DNA from: Streptomyces longisporoflavus
Lineage (GTDB): Bacteria; Actinomycetota; Actinomycetes; Streptomycetales; Streptomycetaceae
DNA: 64,000 nucleotides
Assembly (NCBI RefSeq): GCF_014649775.1
Contig: NZ_BMTR01000003.1
Span: 62,001 to 126,000 of the forward strand
Direction of reading: 5' to 3'
Shown: positions 35,576 through 43,565 of the stretch, piece after piece
Layout: each line of letters starts with the position of its first letter
How positions within the stretch are numbered: the first letter of the stretch is position 1
Made by a program: the position numbers and the translations under genes
The notes under the pieces: generated by a model
Database searches by the model: none
Seen by the model: only the letters and a program-made list of their open reading frames with translations
What the model was told of the DNA's origin: nothing

Positions 35576-37080
35576 CCTATCCCCAGCAGCCCACGCGCCC
35601 GACGAAGCCCGGGTATCCCGAGCAGCCGGGGCATCCCGTGGAGCCCGGATATCACACACAACCCATGCAGCCCGCGCAGCCGATGCAGCCCACGCAGCAG
35701 CTGCCGCAGGTGCCGCCGCCTCCGGGCCTGAGGAATCACGCGCCGGCGCAGCATGGTCCGGCGGGTCCCGGCATGAGGGCTCCGGGCGTGGGGGCTCCCG
35801 GCACGGCGGCTCCCGGTATGGGGGTGACGCCGGTGGGCCCGGCGACCCCGGAAGCCCCGGCGGCTCCCAAGAAGCCGGGCCGGGACCGCTACTTCGACGT
35901 ACTGCGCTCGCTCGCCCTGGTGCGCGTCGTCATCTACCACCTGTTCGGCTGGGCCTGGCTGACCATCCTCTTCCCGTCCATGGGCGTGATGTTCGCGCTC
36001 GCGGGCGCGCTGATGGCCCGCTCGCTGAAGCGCCCCGCGTGGGGCGTGATCAGGGGCCGAATACGCCGACTGCTCCCGCCGATGTGGGCGTTCAGCGCGG
36101 TAGCGCTGTTCCTCCTCTTCTACGGCGGCTGGAACGTGAGCAAGGACCCGGACCACGGGGGCACGTGGGGCCTGGTCAGCATGGTCAACTACGTCTTCCC
36201 GATCGGTGCCCCGCCCTTCCCCTGGCACATCGGCGACAAGGCGGGCCTCCTGGAGGACACCTGGCCGGCCCAGGCGGCGGGCCCCCTCTGGTACCTCCGC
36301 GCGTACCTCTGGTTCGTCATCGCCTCGCCCCTCCTGCTGTGGGCGTTCCGCCGGGTGCCGTGGGCGACCCTGTTCGCGCCGCTCGCGCTGACGGCGGTGC
36401 TCGCCACGGAGATCGTCAAGATCCCCGGCGAGACGGGCAACGCGGTCTCGGACTTCGCGGTGTACGGCAGCTGCTGGGTGCTCGGCATGGCCCACCAGGA
36501 GGGTGTACTCGCCCGCGTCCCGCGCTATGTGGCGGTGTCGGTCTCGGCGCTGATCATGGCCTTCGGCCTGTGGTGGGCCTCGGGCCATCTGGGCCCGGAC
36601 GGCTGGGACCTGAACGACATCCCGCTGGCCCAGGCGGCCTGGTCCTTCGGTTTCGTGGTCATCCTCTTCCAGTACTCCCCGTCCTGGCAGGAGCTGCCGG
36701 GCCGCCTGAAGCGCTGGGACAAGCTGATCACCCTCTCCAACAACCGAGCGGTGACGATCTACCTCTGGCACAACCTGCTGATCATGGCCACGGTGCCGCT
36801 CATCGACCTGGCGTACGACCTGCCGTTCATGGAGGACGAGCAGTGGAGCTCGGCCCTGGACACCACGTACATGCTGTGGATGACGGTCCTGGTCTGGCCG
36901 CTGATCGGCCTGATGGTGATGGCGGTGGGCTGGATCGAGGACATCGCGGCGAAGCGGAGTCCGAGGCTGTGGCCGGACGGTTCGAAGCCGTCCAAGCCGC
37001 GCGATTCTGCGGGTAAGGCCGCCCCCAAGGCCAGGCGGGCTGCTCCGAGGGGCGGCGGGGGCGGCTCGCACCGGGGCTGA
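35572..37080 (+). CDS. membrane acyltransferase (acyltransferase 3 type)
   Basis: A 502-residue multi-helix protein. The first ~100 residues are Pro/Gln/Gly-rich and disordered, with QP and APG repeats. The catalytic family block RYFDVLRSLALVRVVIYHLFG (split here as RYFDVLRSLA and VIYHLFGWAW, with the key His) begins the ten-helix domain. An ATGA overlap with matB suggests it O-acetylates, or otherwise acylates, the MatAB glycan. That role is inferred from the operon. It ends with a basic tail (KAAPKARRAAPRGGG). Confidence 0.85.
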   Translation: MTYPQQPTRPTKPGYPEQPGHPVEPGYHTQPMQPAQPMQPTQQLPQVPPPPGLRNHAPAQHGPAGPGMRAPGVGAPGTAAPGMGVTPVGPATPEAPAAPKKPGRDRYFDVLRSLALVRVVIYHLFGWAWLTILFPSMGVMFALAGALMARSLKRPAWGVIRGRIRRLLPPMWAFSAVALFLLFYGGWNVSKDPDHGGTWGLVSMVNYVFPIGAPPFPWHIGDKAGLLEDTWPAQAAGPLWYLRAYLWFVIASPLLLWAFRRVPWATLFAPLALTAVLATEIVKIPGETGNAVSDFAVYGSCWVLGMAHQEGVLARVPRYVAVSVSALIMAFGLWWASGHLGPDGWDLNDIPLAQAAWSFGFVVILFQYSPSWQELPGRLKRWDKLITLSNNRAVTIYLWHNLLIMATVPLIDLAYDLPFMEDEQWSSALDTTYMLWMTVLVWPLIGLMVMAVGWIEDIAAKRSPRLWPDGSKPSKPRDSAGKAAPKARRAAPRGGGGGSHRG

Positions 37081-37099
37081 CCCGTTGCTCGATTGCCGC

Positions 37100-37753
37100 T
37101 CAGTACCCGGCGGTGAAGCGGGTGCGGTGGTGCTTGGGGCGTTCGGCCTCGTCCAGGAGCGCCACCGCGAGGTCCTCCATGGAGATGGCGGAGTTGCCGT
37201 CGGCGTCGACGATCAGCTCGTCGGCGCCGAGCCGGTAGCCGCCGGTGCGGACGCCCGGTTCGAGCAGGGCGGACGGGCTCAGGTACGCCCAGTCGACGTC
37301 GGTGCCGGTGGTGCGGACGGCGTCGAACTGGGCGTTGGAGGCCAGCGCGATGTGCCGCCAGGCGGCGGGCACGAAGGCGGGATCATCGACGGCGAGCACG
37401 CCGCCGCTGCCGGGCACGGTCAGACTCCCGGCTCCGCCGACGATCAGCAGCCGTACGCCGGTCTCGTGCAGCCCGGCGAGCAGCGCCCGGCTGATGGCGG
37501 CGTGTGACGACGACTCGGCCTCGCGGCCGGGGGCGGGTCTGGTGGCGTTCACGACGAGATCCTGCCCGGCGCTCAACTCGGCCACCTGCTCCGGGACCCC
37601 GGCGTCACCGACGCGGTGCGTGGCGTCGGGATGCAGCTCGCCGAAGCGGGCGGGGTCGCGGACGACCGCGGTGACGTCGTGGCCGCGGGTGAGGGCTTCG
37701 GCGACGACACGGCTGCCGACGTTGCCGGCGGCTCCGAAGACGGTGATGCGCAT
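37100..37753 (-). CDS. NAD(P)H-binding oxidoreductase
   Basis: A 217-residue Rossmann protein of the atypical short-chain reductase/NmrA-like group. The N-terminal dinucleotide motif is TVFGAAGNVGSRVV. The catalytic YxxxK of classical enzymes is not evident, as usual in this group, which binds NAD(P)H for redox sensing or quinone-type reduction. Convergent with the acyltransferase gene, 19 bases apart. It ends 66 bases before the EamA gene on the same strand; joint control by the MarR regulator is possible. Confidence 0.85.
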   Translation of the reverse strand: MRITVFGAAGNVGSRVVAEALTRGHDVTAVVRDPARFGELHPDATHRVGDAGVPEQVAELSAGQDLVVNATRPAPGREAESSSHAAISRALLAGLHETGVRLLIVGGAGSLTVPGSGGVLAVDDPAFVPAAWRHIALASNAQFDAVRTTGTDVDWAYLSPSALLEPGVRTGGYRLGADELIVDADGNSAISMEDLAVALLDEAERPKHHRTRFTAGY

Positions 37754-37819
37754 GGGTCTGCTCCTTGGGTTGCCGGTACGGGGGCGGGGTGGGCCGGGGG
37801 CGCGGTGGGCCGGTTGGGG

Positions 37820-38797
37820 TTACGGGCGCCGCGGGGCCGGCGCCCGGCGCCCCTGCCCGACCAGCACACTGGCGACGACGAGCACGAGTCCGCCCACCTG
37901 CCAGAGGGTGAGGGTCTGGCCCAGCAGGAGCAGCCCGGCGAGGGTGGCGACGACGGGATTGGTCAGCCCGAGGAACGCCACGGAGGAGGCGGGAAGCCGC
38001 TCGATGCCGCGGAACCAGAGGGCGTACGCGACGGCGGTGCCGATGATGCCGAGGTAGGCGTACCCGGCGAGGTTGGCCCCGGTGAAGTGGTCCGGGACAC
38101 CTTCGAAGCCGAGGGCGACGGGGGCGAGTACCAGCCCGCCCGCGGTGAGTTGCCACCCGGTGAGGGCGAGCAGCGACACACCTTCGGGCCGTCCCCAGCG
38201 CTTGCTGAGTACGACGGCGAGGGCCATCAGAGTCGTGGCGACCAGCATGGCCGCGATCCCCGCGAGGTCGAAGGAGGCGCTGCCGCGCAGGACGAGCAGC
38301 GCGACGCCGACGACACCGACGAGCCCGGCGGTCAACGTACGCCGGGTGGGCCGCACCTTGAGCAAACTCACCCCGAAGCCGGCGACGAGCAGCGGCATGA
38401 CGGCGCTGATGGTCGATGCGACGCCGCCGGGAAGGTGATAGGCGCCGAAGAACAGCAGCGGAAAGAAGGCGCCGAAGTTGAGCAGCCCGAGCACGCCCGC
38501 CTTCCACCACCAGTCACCGGTGGGGAGCCGCCGGGTGAGGGCGAGCAGGATGAGCCCGGCGGGCAGCGCGCGCAGGGCCGCGGCGAGCAGGGGGCGGTCC
38601 GGCGGCAGGAGTTCGGTGGTGGTGACGTAGGTGGTGCCCCAGGTGGCGGGGCCGATGGCGGCGAGGCCTGCGGCGGCGAGAGCGTGGGCCCGCGGCGCTG
38701 AAGCGGGGTGGCCCTGACGGGCGGGGTGACGTACGGCGCGTGCGAGGTCTGCTTGTTGCTGTTGCTGTTGCTGTTGTTGCTGGCTGCGGACGGACAT
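37820..38797 (-). CDS. EamA/DMT-family exporter
   Basis: A 325-residue membrane protein with ten predicted helices in two EamA repeats (helices rich in Ala/Leu/Gly; WGTTYVTTTELLPPDRP near the first, GYAYLGIIGTAVAYALWFRG in the second). The ATG at 38797 follows GGGGGAG by about five bases. The N-terminus holds a run of ten glutamines encoded by CAG and CAA. Divergent from a MarR-type gene, with the operators between them, so it is probably an efflux pump induced by a ligand of that repressor. Confidence 0.85.
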   Translation of the reverse strand: MSVRSQQQQQQQQQQADLARAVRHPARQGHPASAPRAHALAAAGLAAIGPATWGTTYVTTTELLPPDRPLLAAALRALPAGLILLALTRRLPTGDWWWKAGVLGLLNFGAFFPLLFFGAYHLPGGVASTISAVMPLLVAGFGVSLLKVRPTRRTLTAGLVGVVGVALLVLRGSASFDLAGIAAMLVATTLMALAVVLSKRWGRPEGVSLLALTGWQLTAGGLVLAPVALGFEGVPDHFTGANLAGYAYLGIIGTAVAYALWFRGIERLPASSVAFLGLTNPVVATLAGLLLLGQTLTLWQVGGLVLVVASVLVGQGRRAPAPRRP

Positions 38798-38837
38798 GGT
38801 GGCTCCCCCTCGGCTCAACTCTGCTCAACGCTGTTAT

Positions 38838-38851
38838 TCTCAACGTTGAGA
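38838..38851. promoter_or_regulatory. MarR operator 1 (14-base perfect palindrome)
   Basis: TCTCAACGTTGAGA, a perfect palindrome 41 bases upstream of the EamA start. It sits in an AT-rich patch, where the exporter promoter is expected. It is nearly identical to the second site 49 bases away. Confidence 0.8.
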
Positions 38852-38886
38852 TAAATATGGCCCCGTGGGTCTGCGAACGTCAAGTA

Positions 38887-38900
38887 TCTCAACATTGAGA
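38887..38900. promoter_or_regulatory. MarR operator 2
   Basis: TCTCAACATTGAGA, the same palindrome with one central change, 20 bases upstream of the marR start codon. It overlaps or abuts the likely ribosome site and suggests autoregulation. Site centres are 49 bases apart, about 4.7 helical turns. Confidence 0.78.
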
Positions 38901-38920
38901 GATTGGGTGAGGGGAGAGTC

Positions 38921-39469
38921 ATGGTGGACCCCAAGGGGCTGGCGTCGACGGCGTCCACGGATGCCGACGCGATCGACGAACTGCGTGCGCAGTGGCACAG
39001 GGAGCGCCCGGACATGGACGCGGCGAGTCTGGACGCGATGGCTCTGGTGGGCCGCATCAAACGGGCGGACCATCTGCTGAGCAAGGGGATGAAGCCGATC
39101 TTCGCGGAACACGGCCTGGAGTTCCCGGAGTTCGACGTCCTGGCGACCCTGCGCCGGGTGGGCGCCCCGCACGAACTGACGGCGGGCGGCCTCCTGAAGT
39201 CGGCCATGGTGACGTCGGGCGCCATCACCAACCGCCTCGACAAGCTGGAACGCAAGGGCCTGATCGAACGCCGCCCGGACCCGTCCGACCGCCGAGCGAT
39301 CCGAGTCCGCCTGACAGAGGCGGGCCGCGAACTGGTCGACCGAGCGGTGGTGGACCACGTGGCGAACGAGGAGCGGATGCTGGGGGCGCTGTCGGCGGAG
39401 GAGCGGGGGGCGTTGGACGGGGCGCTGCGGAGGCTGCTGGTGTCGCTGGGGGACACGCATCTGGGGTGA
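38921..39469 (+). CDS. MarR family transcriptional regulator
   Basis: A 182-residue winged-helix dimer. The DNA-binding region is at about residues 70-130: EFDVLATLRRVGAPHELTAG, SAMVTSGAITNRLDKLERKG and the wing RRPDPSDRRAIRVRLTEAG with the conserved DxRxxxxxLT pattern. ATG at 38921 follows GGGGAGAG; a GTG at 38903 would remove that site. The regulator probably represses itself and the divergent EamA exporter through the two palindromes between them. Confidence 0.93.
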   Translation: MVDPKGLASTASTDADAIDELRAQWHRERPDMDAASLDAMALVGRIKRADHLLSKGMKPIFAEHGLEFPEFDVLATLRRVGAPHELTAGGLLKSAMVTSGAITNRLDKLERKGLIERRPDPSDRRAIRVRLTEAGRELVDRAVVDHVANEERMLGALSAEERGALDGALRRLLVSLGDTHLG

Positions 39470-39703
39470 GCCCGCTACGAGGTAGTGGGCCTCCGTGCAG
39501 AGGGTGGCGCCGCGTCAATGAGTGGGCTTTTCGCCGGGGGCCTCATGTGGTGCGCCGCCTTGACGGTGCTGGTGTCCTGCCGCCGAAGAAGTCTCGCCTC
39601 CCATGGGCGATGGGGTGTGGACGTGGGGTCACCGCCGGGGGCACCGCCCCTCGCCGATGGCTAGGTTCGCTCTACGTGACTCTCGTCTCACCAGGAGCTG
39701 ACC

Positions 39704-40363
39704 TTGAATCGCCGACCCACCCTGCTCGCGGCGACGGCCCTCACAGCTGCCGCAGTCCTTTCGCTCTCTGCTTGCGGAGGCGGCGGCGACGTCGCCAAGG
39801 AGAACGACAAGATCGCGGGTGCGGGGACCGGCGACAAGAGACAGTCACCGACGCCGACAGCGTCCGACGACGGGATCGAGCGCCCGGAGATCAAGCTGCC
39901 GAAGGACGTGCGGAACGTCTTCGAGGGCGGTGAGACGGGCGATGCGAAGAAGGATGCGATCCTCGCCGACAACGAACGGCGGATCACCTCCATTGACGAG
40001 GCGATCACGGTCGATGCCGAGAAGCATCCGGCGCTGGCGTTCTACTCGTCGGGCGATGCGTTGCTGTCGGCGGCGAACCACGTGCAGGGTTTCTACAAGA
40101 AGGACAAGACCTTCGTAGGGACCACCCGCTATTACGACCGCGAGGTCAGGTTCCTCAAGGGTGGTGCCGCCGCGGTGACGTATTGCGAGGACACCAGCAA
40201 GACGTACCCCAAGGATCGCAGGACCGGCAAGGTGGACAGGTCGATCCCCGAGTCCGAGCAGGACTACGCCTTCTACAACACCCGACTGGATAAGAACGAG
40301 AACGGCGTCTGGCAGACGACGAACGTGTTGACCACAACGGCGGCTAAGCGGTGCATGCCGTGA
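39704..40363 (+). CDS. lipoprotein of unknown function
   Basis: A 219-residue secreted protein. The signal peptide ends in a lipobox (LSLSACGG, Cys24). The mature domain, about 60-219, has YYDREVRFLKGGAAAVTYCED and a second Cys near the end (AKRCMP), suggesting a disulfide. The fold recalls small NTF2/SnoaL-type lipoproteins of Streptomyces that lie in pairs with secreted partners. TTG at 39704 has AGGAG seven bases before it. Overlaps the next gene by GTGA. The 234 bases before it hold no gene or clear signal. Confidence 0.75.
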   Translation: MNRRPTLLAATALTAAAVLSLSACGGGGDVAKENDKIAGAGTGDKRQSPTPTASDDGIERPEIKLPKDVRNVFEGGETGDAKKDAILADNERRITSIDEAITVDAEKHPALAFYSSGDALLSAANHVQGFYKKDKTFVGTTRYYDREVRFLKGGAAAVTYCEDTSKTYPKDRRTGKVDRSIPESEQDYAFYNTRLDKNENGVWQTTNVLTTTAAKRCMP

Positions 40364-41388
40364 ACCGGCGCAGGCTGATTCGCCGGTTCGTTCCCCTTCT
40401 CGCGTTGACCGTCGCCGTGCTGCCAAGCAACGCTCATGCCTCTGGCGGTAAGGAGGCACAGGTAGTTGCTCCGCAGGCCAAAGCCGGACGCCAGGACCAG
40501 AAGCTCACCGTCGAGACGAAGATTCAGACAACCGTCAACGGAGCTCAGAAGAGCGTCAAGACGGGCACGCTCACACCTGCCAACAGCAACTGGGTCCCGC
40601 CGGCCTGCTGGTACGAGCCCGCCTACTCCCCGAAGCAGATCCAGGCCGCGGTGAAAGCGATCCGGAGGGTGAAGGTACTCGGGATCGGTGCGGCCTTGGG
40701 CGGGCTGCTCGACATGTACTTCAAGGAAGGCCGCCCCTACAAGAACTACAACCTCGACAAGCAGGGTGAGGGACAGTTCTGGGCGGCGACCGTCAACGAA
40801 AAGCGCAAGGACGATCCCGAGGCAACAGCCTGCGACAAGCTGCCCTTCTGGGTGCCCACCGGCGACACTCCCAAGGAACCGCTGGCGGTCACACCCAAGA
40901 TCCTCGCCGAGTACGCGTACGACGAACTGCCCGTACCCAGCACCGAGATCACGACGGCACCCGAGGGAACGACGAAGGTCAATCTCCCGACCTGGATCTG
41001 GCTGGACAAGGCGAAATTCAAGAAGGTCTCCGTCACCGCGAGCATCCCGGGCTCGGGGCTTTCCGCGACGGCGACCGCTGAGCCCGTGTCCCTCTCGATC
41101 GACCCGGGCACGCAGGACGCGGAGACCTACCCCGCCTCCGGGCAGTGCCCCATCGAGAACGGCAAGATCGGCAGCCCCCGCGCGAAGGGCACCCCCGTCG
41201 ACACACTCCCGCCGTGTGGCGTGCAGTACCTGCGGTCCTCGGGCGACGGCTCGTACAACCTCCGGTCGACCCTCACCTGGCGGATCACCTGGTCCAGCAC
41301 CACCGGTGAGGGCGGCGACCTCCCTGACGGCGAGTTCGGCGGGGCCCGGCAAGTCGCGGTGGAGGAGATCCAGTCACTCAACCGCTGA
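40360..41388 (+). CDS. secreted protein of unknown function
   Basis: A 342-residue exported protein. GTG at 40360 overlaps the stop of the lipoprotein gene; another in-frame GTG at 40351 would add three residues. The signal peptide is RRLIRRFVPLLALTVAVLP with cleavage near SNAHA. The mature part is mixed beta, with few cysteines and the segments PACWYEPAYSPKQIQ and LPTWIWLDKAKFKKVSV. It is likely to act with the lipoprotein at the cell surface, by coupling only. No family recognised. Confidence 0.72.
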   Translation: MNRRRLIRRFVPLLALTVAVLPSNAHASGGKEAQVVAPQAKAGRQDQKLTVETKIQTTVNGAQKSVKTGTLTPANSNWVPPACWYEPAYSPKQIQAAVKAIRRVKVLGIGAALGGLLDMYFKEGRPYKNYNLDKQGEGQFWAATVNEKRKDDPEATACDKLPFWVPTGDTPKEPLAVTPKILAEYAYDELPVPSTEITTAPEGTTKVNLPTWIWLDKAKFKKVSVTASIPGSGLSATATAEPVSLSIDPGTQDAETYPASGQCPIENGKIGSPRAKGTPVDTLPPCGVQYLRSSGDGSYNLRSTLTWRITWSSTTGEGGDLPDGEFGGARQVAVEEIQSLNR

Positions 41389-41787
41389 GCGCACCCTCAA
41401 AGCCACCCCACACTGACCAGTCGCAGAAAAGTCCTGGTACCACGCCACTAAATGGCGTCCGGCACGGGACTTTTCTGCAACCAACGCAGCCCCCGGCGGG
41501 CAGACGCAGGAGGAGGCCTCCTGGCTGCGGGATGACTTCTGCCAGTCGTACGTCTGCATGGTTGGCGGTCCTCGGAGTTCCTGGGGCAGGTGGTGGATCA
41601 GGTCGCGAGACGGAGATGGGGCCAGTGCGCCCATCTCCATGCGATCCAGTAGTTGGCGGTACTTAGCCAACTGTGCCTCTGCGTCCGGGAACTCGCGGCC
41701 GTGATGCTGGGCCACCGTGCTGAGTGCGCCGACGTCAGGCCCTGGCGTGTTGGATGCCCGCCTGTCTACCCGCCTATCGGGTGTCAC
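41374..41787 (-). pseudogene. decayed XRE/DUF5753-DUF397 regulator remnant
   Basis: A 137-codon frame whose start is arbitrary. Residues around 20-70 (LAKYRQLLDRMEMGALAPSPSR) look like the C-terminal end of a DUF5753 (Scr1-type) regulator, with no helix-turn-helix left. This runs directly into YDWQKSSRSQEASSCVC, the first half of a DUF397 protein, normally a separate gene. After the cysteines the DUF397 motif is lost and replaced by sequence encoded in a nested inverted repeat. It overlaps the end of the secreted-protein gene by 15 bases. So this is a fused, truncated remnant of a regulator/DUF397 pair. Loss is well supported; the order of events is inference. Confidence 0.65.
41423..41478. 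repeat. nested inverted repeat
   Basis: GCAGAAAAGTCC (41423-41434) is repeated inverted as GGACTTTTCTGC (41467-41478). Inside lies a second hairpin, CGCCA (41443-41447) with TGGCG (41453-41457). It sits where the DUF397 frame loses its family sequence, 35 bases after the stop of the secreted-protein gene on the other strand. It can act as a terminator for that gene, ending in TTTTCTGC, or be a scar of a small mobile element. Confidence 0.7.
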
Positions 41788-41830
41788 GCTACGTGTGTGC
41801 CTGGTCGCAAGAACTCGGCTAGCCTTAATT

Positions 41831-41845
41831 CAGTTAGGCTAACTG
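41831..41845. promoter_or_regulatory. palindromic operator upstream of the ATPase gene
   Basis: CAGTTAG-g-CTAACTG, a perfect 7-1-7 palindrome in an AT-rich patch ending 26 bases before the ATPase start. Its position suits a repressor site over the promoter. Confidence 0.6.
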
Positions 41846-41871
41846 GAATCCGGCGAGTGGAGGCTCCCGCC

Positions 41872-43371
41872 ATGTCCAGTCCGTCCCTGCCTCGGCCGGC
41901 CGTCCTCTTCGATCGGACCCATGAGTGGGCCGATCTTGCGCGGTTCAGTACGGATCCGGCGTCCGGTCTGCGTATCGGGGTGGTGCGAGGGCGGCGGCGG
42001 CACGGGAAGTCGTTTCTGCTCGAGCATCTGTGCCGTGCCGTCGGCGGTGTCTACACCCTCGCTCTGCAGCAGAGCCGTGCCATGGCCCTGGACCGGTTCT
42101 CCGACAGCCTTGCCCAGGGGCTCGGCTACCGTGTCGGCCGCTTCAACTCGTGGGTTGAAGCCCTGGACACCGCCGCCGACGTACTCGGCAGCCGGCAGGG
42201 CGGGGCCGAGTCGGTGCCGCCGCTCCTCGTCCTCGACGAGTTCCCGTACCTCGTCACGCACTCGCCGGAACTGCCGTCGGTCCTCCAGGCCCTGTACGAC
42301 CAGCGCGGGCCCTCGTCCGGGAAGCCGCCGCTGCGGATCATCCTCTGCGGATCCGCGATCTCGACCATGTCCACCCTGCTCGCCGGGGATCAGGCGCTCC
42401 GCGGGCGGGCCGTGATCGACATGCGCGTCGGGCCCTTCGGCTTCCGGGATGCGGCGGACTACTGGCGTGTGGGCGACGACCCGGATACCGCCTTTCTCGT
42501 GGACGCGGTTCTCGGAGGAGCGCCCGGATACCGGGATGTCGTCGGGGACGCTCCGGCGCCGGGCCCCGAGGGCTTCTACGACTGGCTGGCGCGCAGCGTC
42601 TTCAACCCCTCGCACATCCTCTTCACCGAGCCCGAATATCTGCTGGCCGAGGACCCGCGCATAAGCGATCGCGCCACGTACCACGCCATCTGGGAGGCGG
42701 TGTCCTCGGGCGCGGCCACGCCTACCCAGATCGGCGGTCTGGTCGGGATGGACGCCAAGTCGTTGACGTACCACCTCAACATCATGAAGGCGGCGGCCTT
42801 CATCCGGTACGAACAGGACCTGCTGCTCCAGCGCAAGCCGGTGATCACCGTCGCCGATCCCATCGTGCGCTTCCACGACCTGATCGTCCGCCCGAACCTC
42901 GTCGACTTCGAGATGCGCGAGGGGAGAGCGGCCTGGGAGCGGTCGCGGGACACCTTCGCCTCCAAGGTGCTCGGGCCGCACTTCGAGGACTTGGCCCGGC
43001 AGTGGACGTTGCGGTACGGGCGTGAGCAGGGGCTCGATGACGTCGGGCAGGTCGGTACGACCGTCGTGGCTTGCCGGGAACACCGTGGACACGAGGTCGA
43101 TGTCGTCGCGCTCAGCCGTGCCTCGCGTCCGCGGGACAAGAGTGCTCGTATCACCTTGCTCGGTGAGGCCAAGGCCACCAACAAGTTGCGGACTTCGGCT
43201 GATCTGCGCCGACTTGTGCATATCCGTGAGCTGCTCTGCGCGCAGGGGTGGAATGCCGATGGCTGCACTCTCGCCGTCTACTCCCGGTCCGGATTCGCCG
43301 AGGACCTGACCGAAGCCGCAGAGGCGGAGGGGGCGTTGCTGGTCGGCCTCGAGGAGCTGTACGGGGGCTAG
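41872..43371 (+). CDS. archaeal-type AAA ATPase with DUF234-like C-terminal domain
   Basis: A 499-residue cytoplasmic ATPase. Walker A GRRRHGKS at 40-47, Walker B LLVLDEFPYLV about 120-130, sensor-like ILCGSAIS. A winged-helix segment (SGAATPTQIGGLVGMDAKSLTYHL) follows, then the C-terminal ~110 residues resemble a restriction-endonuclease-like fold (GHEVDVVALSR ... ITLLGEAKA), as in ATPases of the PF01637/DUF234 group. ATG at 41872 follows GTGGAGG by about seven bases. These proteins are often found with defence or mobile genes, but role is unproven. It lies beside the decayed regulator, so this is an accessory block. Confidence 0.8.
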   Translation: MSSPSLPRPAVLFDRTHEWADLARFSTDPASGLRIGVVRGRRRHGKSFLLEHLCRAVGGVYTLALQQSRAMALDRFSDSLAQGLGYRVGRFNSWVEALDTAADVLGSRQGGAESVPPLLVLDEFPYLVTHSPELPSVLQALYDQRGPSSGKPPLRIILCGSAISTMSTLLAGDQALRGRAVIDMRVGPFGFRDAADYWRVGDDPDTAFLVDAVLGGAPGYRDVVGDAPAPGPEGFYDWLARSVFNPSHILFTEPEYLLAEDPRISDRATYHAIWEAVSSGAATPTQIGGLVGMDAKSLTYHLNIMKAAAFIRYEQDLLLQRKPVITVADPIVRFHDLIVRPNLVDFEMREGRAAWERSRDTFASKVLGPHFEDLARQWTLRYGREQGLDDVGQVGTTVVACREHRGHEVDVVALSRASRPRDKSARITLLGEAKATNKLRTSADLRRLVHIRELLCAQGWNADGCTLAVYSRSGFAEDLTEAAEAEGALLVGLEELYGG

Positions 43372-43565
43372 GCCCCCGCTCACGCCCACCTGCGAAAGGC
43401 CCCCCGCTCACGCCCCCGCGAAGGGCCCCTCACCGCCCGCCCCGCCCCCGCGTGAGAGCAACGTTCCCCGGCGGTCACCGCGTGCCACAGGGCTGAAATG
43501 CGGCCTCCCTACCTTCGGTGCATCAGCCGTCGGCTGTGGCGATGCGGAGGACGCGGAGGTCTGGC

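Noticed and set aside
33245-35659. 804-codon minus-strand open frame over matB
   Set aside because: Antisense shadow; Arg/Val/His-rich pseudo-protein without domain.
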